Shown piece after piece: positions 12,135-25,110 of a stretch of DNA of 64,000 bases. The notes beneath the pieces were generated by a model. The model worked only from the letters and a program-made list of their open reading frames with translations, did not search any database and was not told where the DNA came from. Position numbers and translations under genes: made by a program. The first letter of the stretch is position 1, and the number at the start of each line of letters is the position of its first letter. Source of the DNA: Anticarsia gemmatalis (Eukaryota; Arthropoda; Insecta; Lepidoptera; Erebidae); the NCBI RefSeq assembly GCF_050436995.1, contig NC_134754.1, positions 675,001 through 739,000 of the forward strand, in the 5' to 3' direction.

Positions 12135-12208
12135 AATAAGAATGTTTTATTTCTCTTAACCATCTAGAAATTACATATATTATGCACATGATCTATTCAC
12201 TTGTTTCT

Positions 12209-12214
12209 AATAAA
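12209..12214 (+). terminator. RPP40 poly(A) signal
   Basis: AATAAA, 75 bases after the RPP40 stop codon, in TTTCTAATAAACAGG. Confidence 0.6.
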
Positions 12215-12481
12215 CAGGGCCACAAATAAACAACTGATAATGGTCATCTTCCACACTTTAGTATGAGTGGTTAAAAATCAAGATAATCTATTGTTTACTG
12301 CACCCACTTTCATACTTTCGAGTGCACAGCTAACATTTCAAAATTCAAGATGTCTTATTATTATGGAAACTTTTTGATATGCTGTACTGAAATATGTAAC
12401 CAAGGCTACCTTTGAGGTAACCTGTCAGAGGGTACCTGTCCCTGCCAAAGGTTTTTATGCCGGGCCCGCGCCGCATCAAAA

Positions 12482-12607
12482 ATGTCCCATCTGCCGCGTC
12501 ATATTAAACGCGCGGTGCGTCTATATCGCGCAGAGCTTCAGTCCGGCTTACGAAGCTTCAAAAATTGGCGCGCAGACCTCCGTTCTGGCATACGAAAGAT
12601 TAAATAA
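12482..12607 (+). other. GC-rich patch with short very basic ORF
   Basis: A 41-codon frame starting MSHLPRHIKRAVRLYRAELQ is rich in Arg and Lys and sits in a patch much richer in GC than its surroundings, between the RPP40 and SOD1 3' ends. I do not recognise it. The base composition suggests a retroelement fragment, though a small gene is not excluded. Confidence 0.3.
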
Positions 12608-12687
12608 TTGTTCTCATTCAAAGAAAAAATGAGTATGTATTGCCTTGCAGAAGGAAAAAAAAATAAAAATAAACACGTCAATTTATA

Positions 12688-12693
12688 TTTTAT
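12688..12693 (-). terminator. SOD1 poly(A) signal
   Basis: AATAAA on the minus strand, about 490 bases after the SOD1 stop codon. Confidence 0.5.
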
Positions 12694-13180
12694 TGAAACG
12701 AAACATGTACAGACGACATAATACACCGTGCCCTGCACCGAAGATAAAAAATTAAAAACAATTCCAATCATTTGTTCACTGAGATATGCCAGGAATGCTA
12801 TAAATAAATACAACATCTATGTGACTTACTTTCTAACTACGAGTTAGGATATATGCAAACTTGCCTTGCCTTACAAACCCTGATAGATTACATAGTATTA
12901 GACATCCAAAAGATTACACATAGGCACATACATTTACAAGAATTGATTTAAAAACAAAGACAAAATAGTACCTTTTGATGTACAGTACAAATTTTAACAC
13001 ATTATAAAGATGGTGAAATAACATGACCGATGTTTTCAAATCAATTCTACATCTCAACCACATAAAATGCAAAACTAGTTCGCATTATATTACAGAAGAG
13101 ACATCTAACAGCTTCGAAAGCGAAAAGGTGTACCCTAATACTAATAAGAGGAGGGTCTAAGGACAGTATATACAAGATAT

Positions 13181-16100
13181 TTAGGACTTGGCCAAGCCAA
13201 TGACACCGCAGCCAAGACGGGCACCAGCATTGCCAGTGGTCTTGCTCAGCTCGTGGCCTCCCATGCCAAGGTCATCGGGATCCGCGTGGACGACCAGGGT
13301 ACGGCCAATGATGCTGTTGGGTCCGGGGACCAGGGAGATGGCTTCATCTTGGATGCACACCTGTAAAAAGAATGGTTTGTTTGAGTATTCGATTGAAAAT
13401 TAACGATATTTATTGAATAAACTACCTGTTTATAGTACTTGTCAATATACATTAACTGGTGTGAATAACAAATAGTAAGAATAAGTTTTAAACACAATAT
13501 GATGAACTAGCTGACCCGCGCAACTTCGCTTGCGTCACAATAAGAGAGAACGGGTCAGAATTTTCCACGTTTTTGTAACACTTTATACTGTTACTCTGCT
13601 CCTATTGGTCGTAGCGTGATGATATAAAATATGCTTTTTTTCACGAAAAATATTCTCAAAATTATTTAAATCTCTTAATATAACGAAGTCGCGCTAAGGC
13701 ATATCCGCCATTAAAACAGTTGCCATGACAACGGATTTTTGTTAATTCAATGTCATTATAATATTGGTTATTCGCGACTTCGTTCGCCACCTGAATTTTC
13801 CCGGGAAATGCGTCATTTTCCCGGGGTAAAAAGTAGCCTATGTCCTTTCTCGGGTATCAAAATATCTCCATACCAAATTTCATGCAAATTGGTTCAGTAG
13901 TTTAGGCGTGATTGAGTAGCAGACAGACAGACAGACAGACAGAGTTACTTTCGCATTTATAATATTAAGTATGGAAGTATGGATTACAGTTGAAATTACG
14001 ATGCTTTAGGTACTACAAACATCTTAATATTGTTGTTTTTGTTTAGTAAGGTAGAAATCATCTTATAACTTTTGAAATACAAGAACACCTAAATTAAATA
14101 CCTACTCTGTTACCCTATTACTGCATCATCCTTACTCTGCGAGGTTCAAATTTTAATATTTACGAGACAACATTTCTCGTAAATATTAAAATTTATTAAC
14201 GTAAAAATTAGTAGACACCAAAAAAAGTAAAACAAGAAATATACCTTGGTGATTCCACCGTTGGTTGTGGCCTCAATGTTGCCGAGATCACCAACATGAC
14301 GGATGGAGGATGTGGGGCCTCCATGGTCCATCTTAGCGGGGTTGAAGTGAGCGCCCGCCGACGTGCATCCATTCGTGTTGTCGCCGAACTCGTGCACGTG
14401 AAAACCGTGCTTACCCTGCAAGTAATAAGGTTTATTTTAGCTTGATGAATAGTTAATCGGCTTAATTTGGTTGGTGTGAACTTTGGTCAATGTTCAACAA
14501 CTGGAACTAAAAGCAAGAGATCTTTACTCAATAACTTTATAGGCAAACGATAAATAAACTTAGTTCGGTTTTCTAAAAAAGGTGAACAGACTTAAGGCTG
14601 TGCTCTTAAGAGTTTAGGCACTAGAAGGATGTACAGAGCCCTAACCACTTTTAATGTTAGCAAGATTTTTCAATATTATTTTAACAGCCTTGTAGGTGTA
14701 TGGGAAAAGTGACTGCCCGGAAATAGTTGAAATACATAACATGAAATAAAATTTTACTATTTTCTTCTTATCACCATAAGAAAAAATAAAGCCATACAAT
14801 AACAACCAACTTTCTATTCAATTCATACTCAGTGATAGCATTCCTTTAATTAGAATTGATAATATTAATGTATTCTGTACGGAACGGAGTAGTTACGACA
14901 TCGCCGTGACCTCGCCTCGCGTGGTACTTCTTGATAATGATTGTGTATATTAATGTTATACCTATTGACACGTCAAAATAGCAGTGTCATTTTCAGTGCG
15001 ACTTATATTTGTGCTAATCTTTAAGATGTTGAACATATTTTTAATACTTTATTAAATTGAACGAAAATATAGAAATTCAAATCGAAATAAATCCTTTCTT
15101 TTAAGTCATATTTATGCCTAATTTTAAGCAACTTAGTCTTAAAAAATAATTTCTTCAGTCTATAGTTGATTACTTTATCAATGAAGTGACTTAGTACTTT
15201 CTTGAACAAGTAGGATTCCTACAATGTAAAATGTGAATATACAGAAAAACAAAGAATGTCATAGCAGCAAAATGTGCAATTCTGTCTGTCTTATACGCTT
15301 TTTTATATAGGTATACTGCTGAACTGTTACAAGGAGATAACTAGTTGAATATTGTAGAACCATTGTTATTTTTCACAATAAACTTGAGCAGGGCTTTATA
15401 GGTCAGCTATCACAGAAAGTTAAAAGTAGCATAAAGATAAGAACAGTAAACAACACACTCGTAATTATGAATTATGAAACTCAGCTTATCAATATTTCAT
15501 AACAATGTTCAACACATACCATTTCAAACTTTATAAATTGCAATATTTTTTTATCAATCTGAAATACATAATTTTTTTTTAAATACAGGCATTTTTATCA
15601 GAATGAATCTTCACTACTATAAATCTATACTAAGATAATATTTAACTTGTAATCATGAGTTTTTTAAACAAATATTTATTTTTAAACATATACCTAATAT
15701 GTTGCGACTTTCCTGTTACTATAATCCACATGTTCAAAAATATTTGCACTCGAAACTTATATGAGTTTCTTTTTTCCTATGTTTTGTGATGCAATATCTA
15801 TTTATTATGATGAACGGAATGAAAAAACTGCTTCTGGAGAGTGGTATGTATATCCAGCGGATACTGAATCAATTCCCAAATCCAAAACAGCACCATAAGT
15901 GTTTTACTCATTTATATTAGTTTATTCTCAACAGTACTCTGGAATTTGGTATTGTGTCTTGATATGGCAATAGGCTTGCTTGATATTTTATACACCTATA
16001 GATATTAAAGGCATGATAATAATGTATGTATGATGAACAGGTGTGCGGACATTACATAACTGATTACTACTATATAGAATTTTTATAATTTTCCATATTC

Positions 16101-17298
16101 ATTATTTAGGTATGTTATGTATGTTTGCAATTATAAGTGCATGTGTATTTTTCCAGAAGAGGGAAATACTCCATAGCAAATTATGTTCCACATTTCTTAA
16201 AGATGTGTTAAGCCTCTAAATAGCACTAGCTATTGGCAAGCATTTTATTAGGAAAAAAAAATTTGATTAATAATTATAATTAAATCACTTAAATTTCATT
16301 GTGGTCTTTGTATTTCTTTTGATGGCCTTGTACATAAGTGTGTTTTTCCATTGAAATAGGTCAGTCAGTCAAACACCACTTAACTGTTTAAATATGCATA
16401 GCAATTTAAATTGCATACATAATAAGGTGATAAAGTACCTATACTACAGTCACTAAGTATAAAAATGTAATAACATTTTTACCAATTAATCAATTATTAT
16501 CTCCAAATATAAATACATGCAACATAAATATGAACTAGAAAATTAATTCTCATACTGTATCTTTATGAAGCATACCAAAAAAGGGTATGAATTACAATTA
16601 AATAAACTGTAATTGTTGAGGAAAGTCCACCCAATCAATTTCAAAAGGGTAGGTACATCTAAAATCAATTGCTTGCATGCAACATGTTTTTTTTAATAAC
16701 ATTTTATACAAACCTTCTGGAGTCCTTCCACTTGACCAGTGACCACTACAGGGGACTTCTCATCCTGAAAATATAAAACACAGATTATTATGAGCCAAAG
16801 AGTAATGATATTAAAAGTGTTGAGATTAAAGTCTAGTTTCCTAATGGTACAGGTGAACAGGAAAATGTCATACTTCCTATCATAGTATTTTTTATTATGT
16901 AAATATTTAGAAATCATATCGAAATATGTTTCCACTTAACTAGCTGGTGCACAATAAAACAAGCATAAGCACTCATGAGGTCTAAAATGTCAAGATTGCA
17001 ATGTAATGTACGCAGCGATCGGCAAATACCTACTTATGCAAAACTATTTACATTTCATATGTGTTCTAGAACCGTATACCGGCGAGATAAGATTATGTAG
17101 GCAAGTAGCCACTTAGCTCGTGTATTTTTTTATTTCCACAAGTTATTGATATAGAATACTTAAAGATACCTAGTCTTGCGCGTCAAGGTCGCATTTTAAA
17201 ACGTAATTATATCAGGTAAAAAAAGAAAAAAAAACCTTTTGGTCGAAGAAGACTGTGCCCTTCACGTCGCCGTTGATTACACACACTGCTTTAGGCAT
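13181..17298 (-). CDS. SOD1: Cytosolic Cu/Zn superoxide dismutase
   Basis: Complete gene in four exons, all introns phase 0: 17236-17298, 16714-16764, 14245-14415 and 13181-13360 (stop TAA). It encodes 154 residues, the usual length, starting MPKAVCVINGDVKGTVFF. The enzyme converts superoxide to oxygen and hydrogen peroxide. Copper ligands are H44, H46, H61 and H120. Zinc ligands are H61, H69, H78 and D81. The intrasubunit disulfide is C55-C146 and the guiding arginine is R143. Signature stretches GKHGFHVHEFGDNTNGCTSA and GGHELSKTTGNAG are intact. No signal peptide is present, so this is the cytosolic form, not the extracellular one. The C-terminus is GVIGLAKS. Intron sizes are 471 bp, 2.3 kb and 0.88 kb; the last contains Helitron sequence. 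The gene is head-to-head with the zinc-motif gene, with 915 bp between the two start codons. Confidence 0.97.
13508..13976 (-). mobile_element. Chimeric non-autonomous Helitron in SOD1 intron 3
   Basis: The minus-strand 3' end is ...GCGCGGGTCAGCTAG (CTAG at 13508-13511) with the hairpin CGCAAGCGAAGTTGCG just before it. The 5' end is TCCATACTTAATATTATAAA (about 13976). The half near the 3' end matches the common 250-bp family seen at 49680 and 58128. The other half (13780-13970) is a different body with CAGACAGA repeats and TTTCCCGGGAAA-type blocks. Confidence 0.75.
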
Positions 17299-18213
17299 TT
17301 CGAGTAGTTTTTACTGAGTAAATCAAGTTTACAGCACTGCACTTCTATAAGCGGCAATAAAACGGTGTAACCGCAATATATCCGGTAATGAAATAGATTG
17401 ACTATGATTTAACCGAGTCCGAAGGAACCAGAAAGAAAATGCGTTTGACAGATTGCCGAAAGGACCGAGAACTACGCGTTTCACGTTTCGTTTCGCAGAT
17501 GGATTAAATAGAGTAAAATAATAACAGCAAATCGTTAATTACTATAAGAAATTGGGCTTCCTCTTACTTTGTGATCACAAAATACAGCTTAAAGAAAACA
17601 TTTCTGTATAAGAAAAAACGACATACAATGAAAAGATAAATACAGTAGGTGGTTTCACAATCGTGACATGACTTTCATAAACGTCGCTGGGAAGAACCAA
17701 TAGATTTTTATTCCTAATAGTAGCGTTTGCATTTTTTTCTTTTCAGGATTTTGCTTACAAATGGAATATTTAGATTGCAGAATAAAACGTTTTTTGATAT
17801 CTGTCAAATTAACAGTGTGGTGACTGTCGCAATTTACCCGTAACAATGGGACTGAACCAGTTTAAAGGGTTATATTAACACACAATAAAAACAAAAATAT
17901 TACTCATTCATTGCGAAATTAACATTTTGAGACAAAGAAATAAGTAGTATACTGCGCACTAGTGTGTATCGTTGTAACAAGTTCTAAAAGTATTTTATTA
18001 ATAGGTACTTTTTATTATTAACTGGTAACATTTTCAAGAGAAGTTAGGGAAAATGGAAAATCAATAATATTACTGCATTGCTGCACTTTTTCAAATGTCA
18101 TCAATCTTCTGAACTAAATTTTGTTTTATGCTTGTTTATAATGTGAGATCGTTATATTTGTCTTGGTATTCTTCTGAAGTGGTGAATAAATTGTTCTAAG
18201 TAATTACGTTAAG
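17299..18213. promoter_or_regulatory. Bidirectional promoter region SOD1 / zinc-motif gene
   Basis: The 915 bp between the two divergent start codons must contain both promoters and 5' UTRs. No TATA box is convincingly placed on either side. No antioxidant-response (TGACNNNGC) element was recognised with confidence. Confidence 0.5.
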
Positions 18214-19879
18214 ATGGAGAGTACAAGTACCCCAATGAATGATTTACCATCCACTTCCAGTTCCACTGTAAGTATGGCGCGGTTTTTCCGCTCTTGAATA
18301 AAATTGTCAATAAAAACTAAATTAGTAACTAATACCTGTTTTATCCTAATAGTTGTAAACTGAAACTAAGTATTGCCAAAACATTACAGGTGTAGTAACC
18401 AATGTGGTAGATATGTACAGTAACTTGTACAATACGCATAGGTACTATTGTATTATTAATTACTACATTAACTTGATAATGAATAGACATCCTTCTGAAT
18501 TTACTCAGAGTACAGCAGAACATAATGTATTTTATTCACATTTAGATTGGGAGTGAGGAGTGTCTGGCACTGTTTGTTTGTTTGTTTGTCGTATGGTTAG
18601 TGGTCAACCTAGTGTCAAAGTTGTTGTAGCCGCCCGAGAGGCCTTTGACATGGCTTAACTACTGTTATCTGAGTAGACAACAACCGGGACTGACTTTTAA
18701 TGTGCCCTCTGAAGCACATAGACGTCCAGTTCAAATACCACTATGTGGTCACCCATCTATGGAATGACCGCGCCAATGGTCGCTTCACCCACTGTTCGTT
18801 TACCGACCAGTGAGTGCAACTGGCTATGGGCGCATGCACTTTGTGCAGTATACTGTCAAAATTTTACTATTTTTAAGCTGTAGGTAGTAATTTGACACTA
18901 ATTTTGGTAATAGTATTAATACCTACATACATTACACACTCTGTTGATGTGGTACTAATCTAAACTAGCCTAGTTCCCGATTATCTGAGAAAATTTATTG
19001 TTACTTTGAATGTTTAATGTAAAAGCGGAAGCAAGAAATGGTGTGTAATATTCCGTTTCTTTTGCTTTACAGGCACATCAATTTGAAGCTGGACAGGTAC
19101 TTAATTTAGCAAGTTTATGCTTATATTCATAGTATTAAGCAATATTGTAGTAAAAGTGGATGACTGTTGAATGTACCTTGTATTACTAACAAAAAGATAT
19201 TATTGAGTTATAATAATTTGTTTATTAATGAAATATATTTTTATTTCAGACATGTCCAGCGTGCAATTCAGCACTTAAACTATTCTTCATAAACATGGGC
19301 GAGAAGCTCCTGATGTGTGAAAACCTAACGTGCGCATTTCCATTCGGCTGCACTAATCTACAATTGTACAAGATAGACCCAGAAACTGCTCATGAAGAGA
19401 TAGCCAGCATTAGGAGCATTATCAGTCCTGGCTCTGTAACCTCAGGGTCTACGATTTCAACCAACGAGTGGTCTGAACTAGACAAGATGAACAAAGCAAT
19501 GGCTGACATTGATGAAGGAACATACAGTCCGGTACCAACTCTCGTTGAACAAATGGACGATAAGGATGTTGAAAGGATAACCAAAGAAAAAGAACGTGAG
19601 GAGGTGATACGTAAAGACATCGAGAGGATTAAAGAGCTGAATAAAAAACTGTTTCAGCCCGATGAGCCTGACAGTATCAGTAACAATAAATGGCTGGAGG
19701 ACATTGTGAAGATGCAGGGCAATTCCGGAGTACAATTGCTTAAAGAACATGAGCTCAAGCGGTGTAAGAAAGCCGTGCCAAATATTGGTTTGGGAGAGTT
19801 GAAAATTGATATTGATACAGCAACGAATGCTATGCCTAAGATCCAAATTGCTGTTACCAATGTGACTGAGAATAATTGA
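18214..19879 (+). CDS. USPL1-N-terminus-like zinc-motif protein
   Basis: Three exons, phase 0 throughout: 18214-18267, a 24-bp micro-exon 19073-19096, and 19250-19879 (stop TGA). The product is 235 residues, starting MESTSTPMNDLPSTSSST. Residues 28-60 form a likely zinc site, CPAC (28-31) then MCENLTCAFPFGC (48-60). This resembles the CPxC...LCExLxCxYPLG motif near the N-terminus of animal USPL1, a SUMO isopeptidase of Cajal bodies. The USPL1 catalytic domain is absent. The rest is charged and probably disordered or helical (KEKEREEVIRKDIERIKELN at about 138-157), with a conserved-looking IGLGELKIDI stretch near the end. Function unknown; a nuclear adaptor role is only a guess. AATAAA at 20459 may end the transcript. 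A 5S-derived SINE sits in intron 1. Confidence 0.8.
18590..18833 (-). repeat. 5S-derived SINE, copy C
   Basis: Near full-length minus-sense copy in the first intron of the zinc-motif gene. The sense 5' end is GCGCCCATAGCCAGTTGCACTCACTGGTCGG-like, and the 3' end is CTAGGTTGACCACTAACCATACGA. Confidence 0.8.
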
Positions 19880-22800
19880 GTCCAATGATTTATAGATTTG
19901 GTTCATATTTTATTATGTAGAATTACATGGAAATTGTAATTGTTGTAGACCACTCTACCACAAAGGATGTTGAGTGATATGTCTCAACACAGCAATTTTT
20001 GACTGCCTCTACATTATTATGTATGTAGTTTTCATGTGGCAATTTAATTTGTTTTTGTTTCTGATAACATTTTTATGTCTCCTATTAAGGGTTGGTGTGC
20101 AAAAAGGCTTGATTTTGTTATAAAATAGTGTTTTTATTTTATAATTTTTATGGTGAAGACCATGGTTTGAGATACCTGTGCCAAGTGGCAATTATGTGGT
20201 TAATATTTTAGTATTTTATTCCGTTACTTCATTGTAAGACTGACTTGTAAAATTGTTTTAAGTAATTATAAAAGTTTGTACTAAACAAACAAATATTTAG
20301 GCTCATTAAGTATTTTCTTGGTCCTAATCAGCCCATGCAGTTCTTTTAAGCTATTGAGCTTAGAAGTCGAATATTTCAGTGTTGAAATCGGATTTCGTTT
20401 GGATATTTATTTAACTACCTCAATTTAAAACAAGCTATATTTGATGGTCTCTTTATTTAATAAATTCTCTTAATGTATTAATCAATGCACATAGTGCTGT
20501 GACTAAAATCCCAACGTTTACTATGTAGGTACATATTTGAATAGGTGCTAAATTAATATCAAACGCAACAACTTTGTAAAGATATATCTACTATAGGGAT
20601 GTTATGGAGAAGAAATTTCGGATTTGGATAATTATATTTTGATAAGTTTACATCAGTTTCCGTTACGGATTTGAAATTGTTTCGGATTATCGCTACTTGC
20701 GTTTATAGAAACAAACTTTGGAGATCTTTTTTTTAAAGTAAATAATACGAATTGATTACGTTATCAATTTAAACACTGCCATTTATCTGAAACTTTTAAC
20801 TGATAGTTACAATTACGGATAAAAATGTATTTCGGATATACAATTACGGAGCTCCATAACATTCCTGATCGACTTACAGGTGTTTTTCTAGAGAGTATAA
20901 GTGTACTTTCATGTTGTCTACTTTTCTATCCTATTGTATACTTATGATACTCATAGCTCTTAAAAAAACTTAAGTCTTTTCTTAATATAATAACGACGTA
21001 TGGTTACAGTTGTGAGGCGTTGTGCAGTGGAGTAGCTAAGTAGGGGTCCAAAGAATAAATTAAGGCCTAACTACACTGATCTAGAAAACCCAATATTTTT
21101 TTTTATTAAAACGGCAGAAAAATCACTTTTGTTGTATGGGAGTCCCCTTGTTTATTTTATTCAGATTTTTAGTATTCGTTGTTATAGTGTCAACAGAAAC
21201 ATATCATCTGTGAAAATTTCAACTGTTTTACTATCACGGTTTATGGGATATAGCCCGGTGACTGACAGAGAGACAGCGCAAACTCAGTTATACCCACTTT
21301 TACTAATTCGGAACCCTAAAAATAGTTTATTGCTCAGAGTCCGGGGGCCCCTTGAGCTTCGGGGCTCCGCCTAGCCATACCATAGCTACGCCACAGCCGT
21401 TGTGATTCTTTGTGGTTATTTTATAAACTTTGTAGTTGCGACTGTGTCATAATTGTAAACTATTATTTAATTATACTTTCGTTTACAATTCAGTTTCTCT
21501 ATAATAACATAATTGTTCTTGATGTCGTGTTTATGGATGAATAATAAAATGTAGCTACGTCCAACTCGTTGTATTTATTAAAACCCCATGAAATAGTTAT
21601 TTTAAAATTTGGTGTTAACACACAAAACAAAACTCAGAATTTTGTGACGTAAGGTCACGGGAATCGAACTGGAGACCTTGTGATCCACAGCATCATGTTT
21701 CTAACTCCAAAGAAACATTAAATAGGTAGCTAATGTAGTTATGTGTACTAAAGAAATATAGTTGTATGATATCCAGAGTATAGGTAGGTACCCAACGGCC
21801 AACGGGGGAAAGAGACGATACTGCTCTGCTAGCGAGGCTAGAGCTTTTCGTGGGGGCGGTTGTAGCCTGAATAGTGTTAGGTCCAAAAAACAGAAGATAC
21901 GTAACAAGATTATAGGTACAAAATTGATATACATACCTAAGTACGTACGTATCGACTATGTAAAGGGTTAAATTTTTTTCTTTCTATAGCGGGCGTTAGT
22001 TCGTAAAAGGTTGGGAAGTTACAGTACTTATAAAATTAGCTCAAGTTATAGTTAGGTGTAAGTATAGTTGTTCTACGGAAACGAGTCACGTAGCCAGTGA
22101 AAGCTGATGCGGTTCCCGGCTCGTGTGTCGAGAGATTGGATTCATTACGCCTTAGTTCCTTCACGCGAGTAATCTATAAGAGGTTGGCAGAGATGCTATT
22201 TACTAATAGGTGCATGGGTCTAAACGTTGGAGTTTTTTTTCTACATATTATAGCTAGCATTAGCAGGTCGGGTAAAAGATTTCTTCGTTGAGGCGTGAAA
22301 TTTAAATTGCTTGGATCTCATCCCGGTAATTTTAATGTTCCGTTACTATTGCTAAGCATCAAAGAGACTTGGATTCGTGAAAGAGGTTGGTTACAGATTT
22401 ATGAAATTACGATCGTACTGACAATTCGACAATTCATTTAGCAATTTAGGGACGTTATTATGTAATTTTGTTGTGAGTTATGTGTTACGTAAGTAAATAA
22501 TATTTACCAGTCAACAACACATACATTCTCGCGTCTGTATGATTGTATGGAATGTGCAGCGATGCAACTCTAGATGAAAATCAATGTATTCGCGACTGCG
22601 CAGCAAATTCGTACGATGAAGCATGGTCGCCAAACCGTCAAACATGCTGTCTGTTTCTTGAGTAACATTAATTAGCTTGGAAATTAATTGAATTGTTAAG
22701 TTTATATCTAAATCGCCGTTTCTGGTAAATAGTCGCTAGGTATTGTACTTACTTATGTATTTCTTGAGATGTTTGCACAGTATCTCAATACAAAACAAGG

Positions 22801-24383
22801 CAGATTTTAGGGTATAAAAGAGTTGTGAAATACGTTTAGGATAGATTTTATATAGATCCGTACACTTCTCTGTAAGCCTTACAATGATATTTAAGCGTCT
22901 TCTATAGGTAATAGGTTCTTATTAAGTAAATAATAACTCAATGATTCAGTGTGGGAATCGAACCTACGCCTCCAACAGTAACGTTGTCACATCACCTACA
23001 GGGTGACGGAGGCCGTCAAAATAAATTTTCGCACGACCTATCTTGTAATGTTACTTTTTATTGTAACAAACTAGTCTCATTATCATTGTTAAGATAGCAC
23101 GCGATCGAAATAATCCGGGAAATTATTTATACTTAAGTGAAAGTAGACTCTGTTGGTAATTGATACCTGCCATACAATTTTCTTCGCTTTTTTACTTTTA
23201 AAGCATTATCTAAATCAAGCTATTTTCTCATTTGAGCTTGATATAAACATCGGATACTAAGAACACTGGATCACACAGATTCACACATATGAAATCATGC
23301 CACTTATACCTGAAGGTGTAAGCAGAGAAGTATGTACCTAATACACCAGTTTAACCATTCTCAATGTTTTCAATTTAATATGGGAAGAGCCCAAGAATGC
23401 CGGGCACGTTACCATACACCGAACTGCTATTGAAAATTATAATTATTAACAGAATACGGAAACTGAGAACTAAACGCTCCAAACTTACCAAATCTAGCCT
23501 GCGCCGAAACGTCAGGCATTCCAAGGTAAAATGCGTGTTCGGGTTAATACCCGTATTCTATTCTTTAATAAACATACAACGTGAAAGTTTAAAAGCTATG
23601 ATTACTGTTGAGAACATTCTAATGTATTGGTGTACATATGTCACTATACTACAGTTCCTGTTGTTGCTGGATATTGTATGCGTGCGATGATTTCATTAAC
23701 CGTACTTATTATGTTAGGTGTTAGACGCATGTGTGTAGAGGGAGTACCTACGCACATAACTGGTGGCTACTTCAGAGGGAAATCTCCAAGTACAGGTAGA
23801 TCCAGTAGTCAGTAGCTGCAGGTGGAAGTGGTCCCGCGGGGCGTGGCAGGACGTGCTTAGGAGCTTGAACTTGACTTTCCCTAGCGGACGCTGGCTACTA
23901 CTGTGTTGCTGCGACGAATATTTGCTCTAAGATCGAGAGTTTATGTTCTGTAAATCAAAGAGATGAGATTTTGTTGTTGCCCTTACAATTCACCTGAAAG
24001 GAAACAAAAAATAGAAACACGCAGTTATTAATTTTCCTCGTACCTTAAACGAATTAAACTCATACATAATTTTTCTCTTTCAAAATCTGGTGTGTGTCTT
24101 TATTAATACGGCAAGATCAATGGCCAAACTATGTATGTATGGCTTAAATAGAAAACCATAGGAAAGTAGGTACCTTAACCACATTTGGACAGTTTGAATG
24201 GTTTCTACTCATCTACAATTGAGTGTCAGGCGTCTATATCTATTGCTTCTTTATAACGAATTCTCAATAACGACGTGTAATACAGTAACGCACTGTTTTA
24301 TATTTGTAAGTAAATACATTTTCCAATTCACCGTAGTGAGGTGGTACTTTGTATCGCAGCGCCACTCCGCGGATCAGCAAGCT
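19880..24383. other. Spacer between zinc-motif gene and secreted-protein gene
   Basis: It holds the presumed 3' UTR of the zinc-motif gene (to about 20465), an RTE-type LINE 3' end (about 21040-21322) and eroded tRNA-like SINE pieces (about 21655-21700 and 22950-23030). No other coding, RNA or regulatory feature is supportable. Confidence 0.5.
21040..21322 (+). repeat. RTE-clade LINE 3' UTR
   Basis: The stretch contains the recognisable order: TTTATTAAAACGGCAGAAAAATCAC, GTATGGGAGTCCCCT, a CAACAGAAACATATCATCTGTGAAAATTTCAACTG block, CTATCACGGTTTATGGGATATAGCC, a GTGACTGACAGAGAGACAGCG stretch, and the ending TTCGGAACCCTAAAAA. This is the familiar lepidopteran RTE 3' end. No ORF survives. Confidence 0.7.
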
Positions 24384-24500
24384 TATATAGGATGCTGCAT
24401 TTGTATCTCGTCTTACTTTCATTGCGCCAGTGCAAGTTCGGAGTCGCCAGTGACGTAGTGCTCATGTAGTTTGTATCTGTGTTTACTCGGAATATACAAG
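24384..24500 (+). promoter_or_regulatory. TATA promoter and noncoding first exon of the secreted-protein gene
   Basis: TATATA at 24384-24389 lies about 35 bases before a TTTCATTG initiator-like site (about 24417). A transcribed stretch then runs to AATATACAAG|GTAAGG, a good donor at 24501. The acceptor that this would join, CTTGCAG at 25110, abuts the start codon ATG at 25111. This gives a consistent 5'-UTR exon. Confidence 0.55.
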
Positions 24501-25110
24501 GTAAGGACTGTTATCATTTTAAATTTATTTAGGAAGATAATTAGGTCTGAAATATAATGTTAAACTATAAGTACAGTCAAAATATTTTTTTTTTGGAATA
24601 TTTCCACTTATTTTCTGTAGATCATAATATGATAATTAGTCAAAATATCGATGAAAATTTATTCGTTATGAGCTTTATTTTTAAAAAAATCAGATTTTTA
24701 TTAGTAAGAAAGTGAAATCAAACCCGGCTGAGAATTGGTAGCCCTTCAATGCGCGGATCTGAAGTTACTACACTAAGAATTATTAAAGGAAAATACTATG
24801 ACTATTTCCTGTTTTCCTAAATTTTGTAGGTACTTATTTTGTTACGAGTTTCATTCAAACATTATTTTGTAATTTCTTAAATAAAGCATAGGGTCAAAAG
24901 TATTACTTTTGAAAACGTTGTCCGATAGTACAGTAGTAAGAAATAGTTTCATAAATATATTTAAGTCTTAAGCGCTACAAAAAAAAAAGATTTTTCTAAT
25001 AACTTTTGTTTTCGGTTGTACATACAATATACTATTCTCATTCAGTAAATGTGCTAAATGCCTGATTCGTAGTATCAAATTGAGTGCTACAACTTGCTCG
25101 TAACTTGCAG

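Noticed and set aside
19478..19906. 142-codon minus-strand frame
   Set aside because: Antisense shadow of the zinc-motif gene's last exon.
22950..23030. tRNA-like sequence with GGGAATCGAACC
   Set aside because: No acceptor stem or anticodon arm can be formed; it is an eroded SINE head, not a tRNA gene.
23397..23690. 97-codon ORF with basic and hydrophobic parts
   Set aside because: Low-complexity composition typical of AT-rich chance frames; no splice or promoter support.
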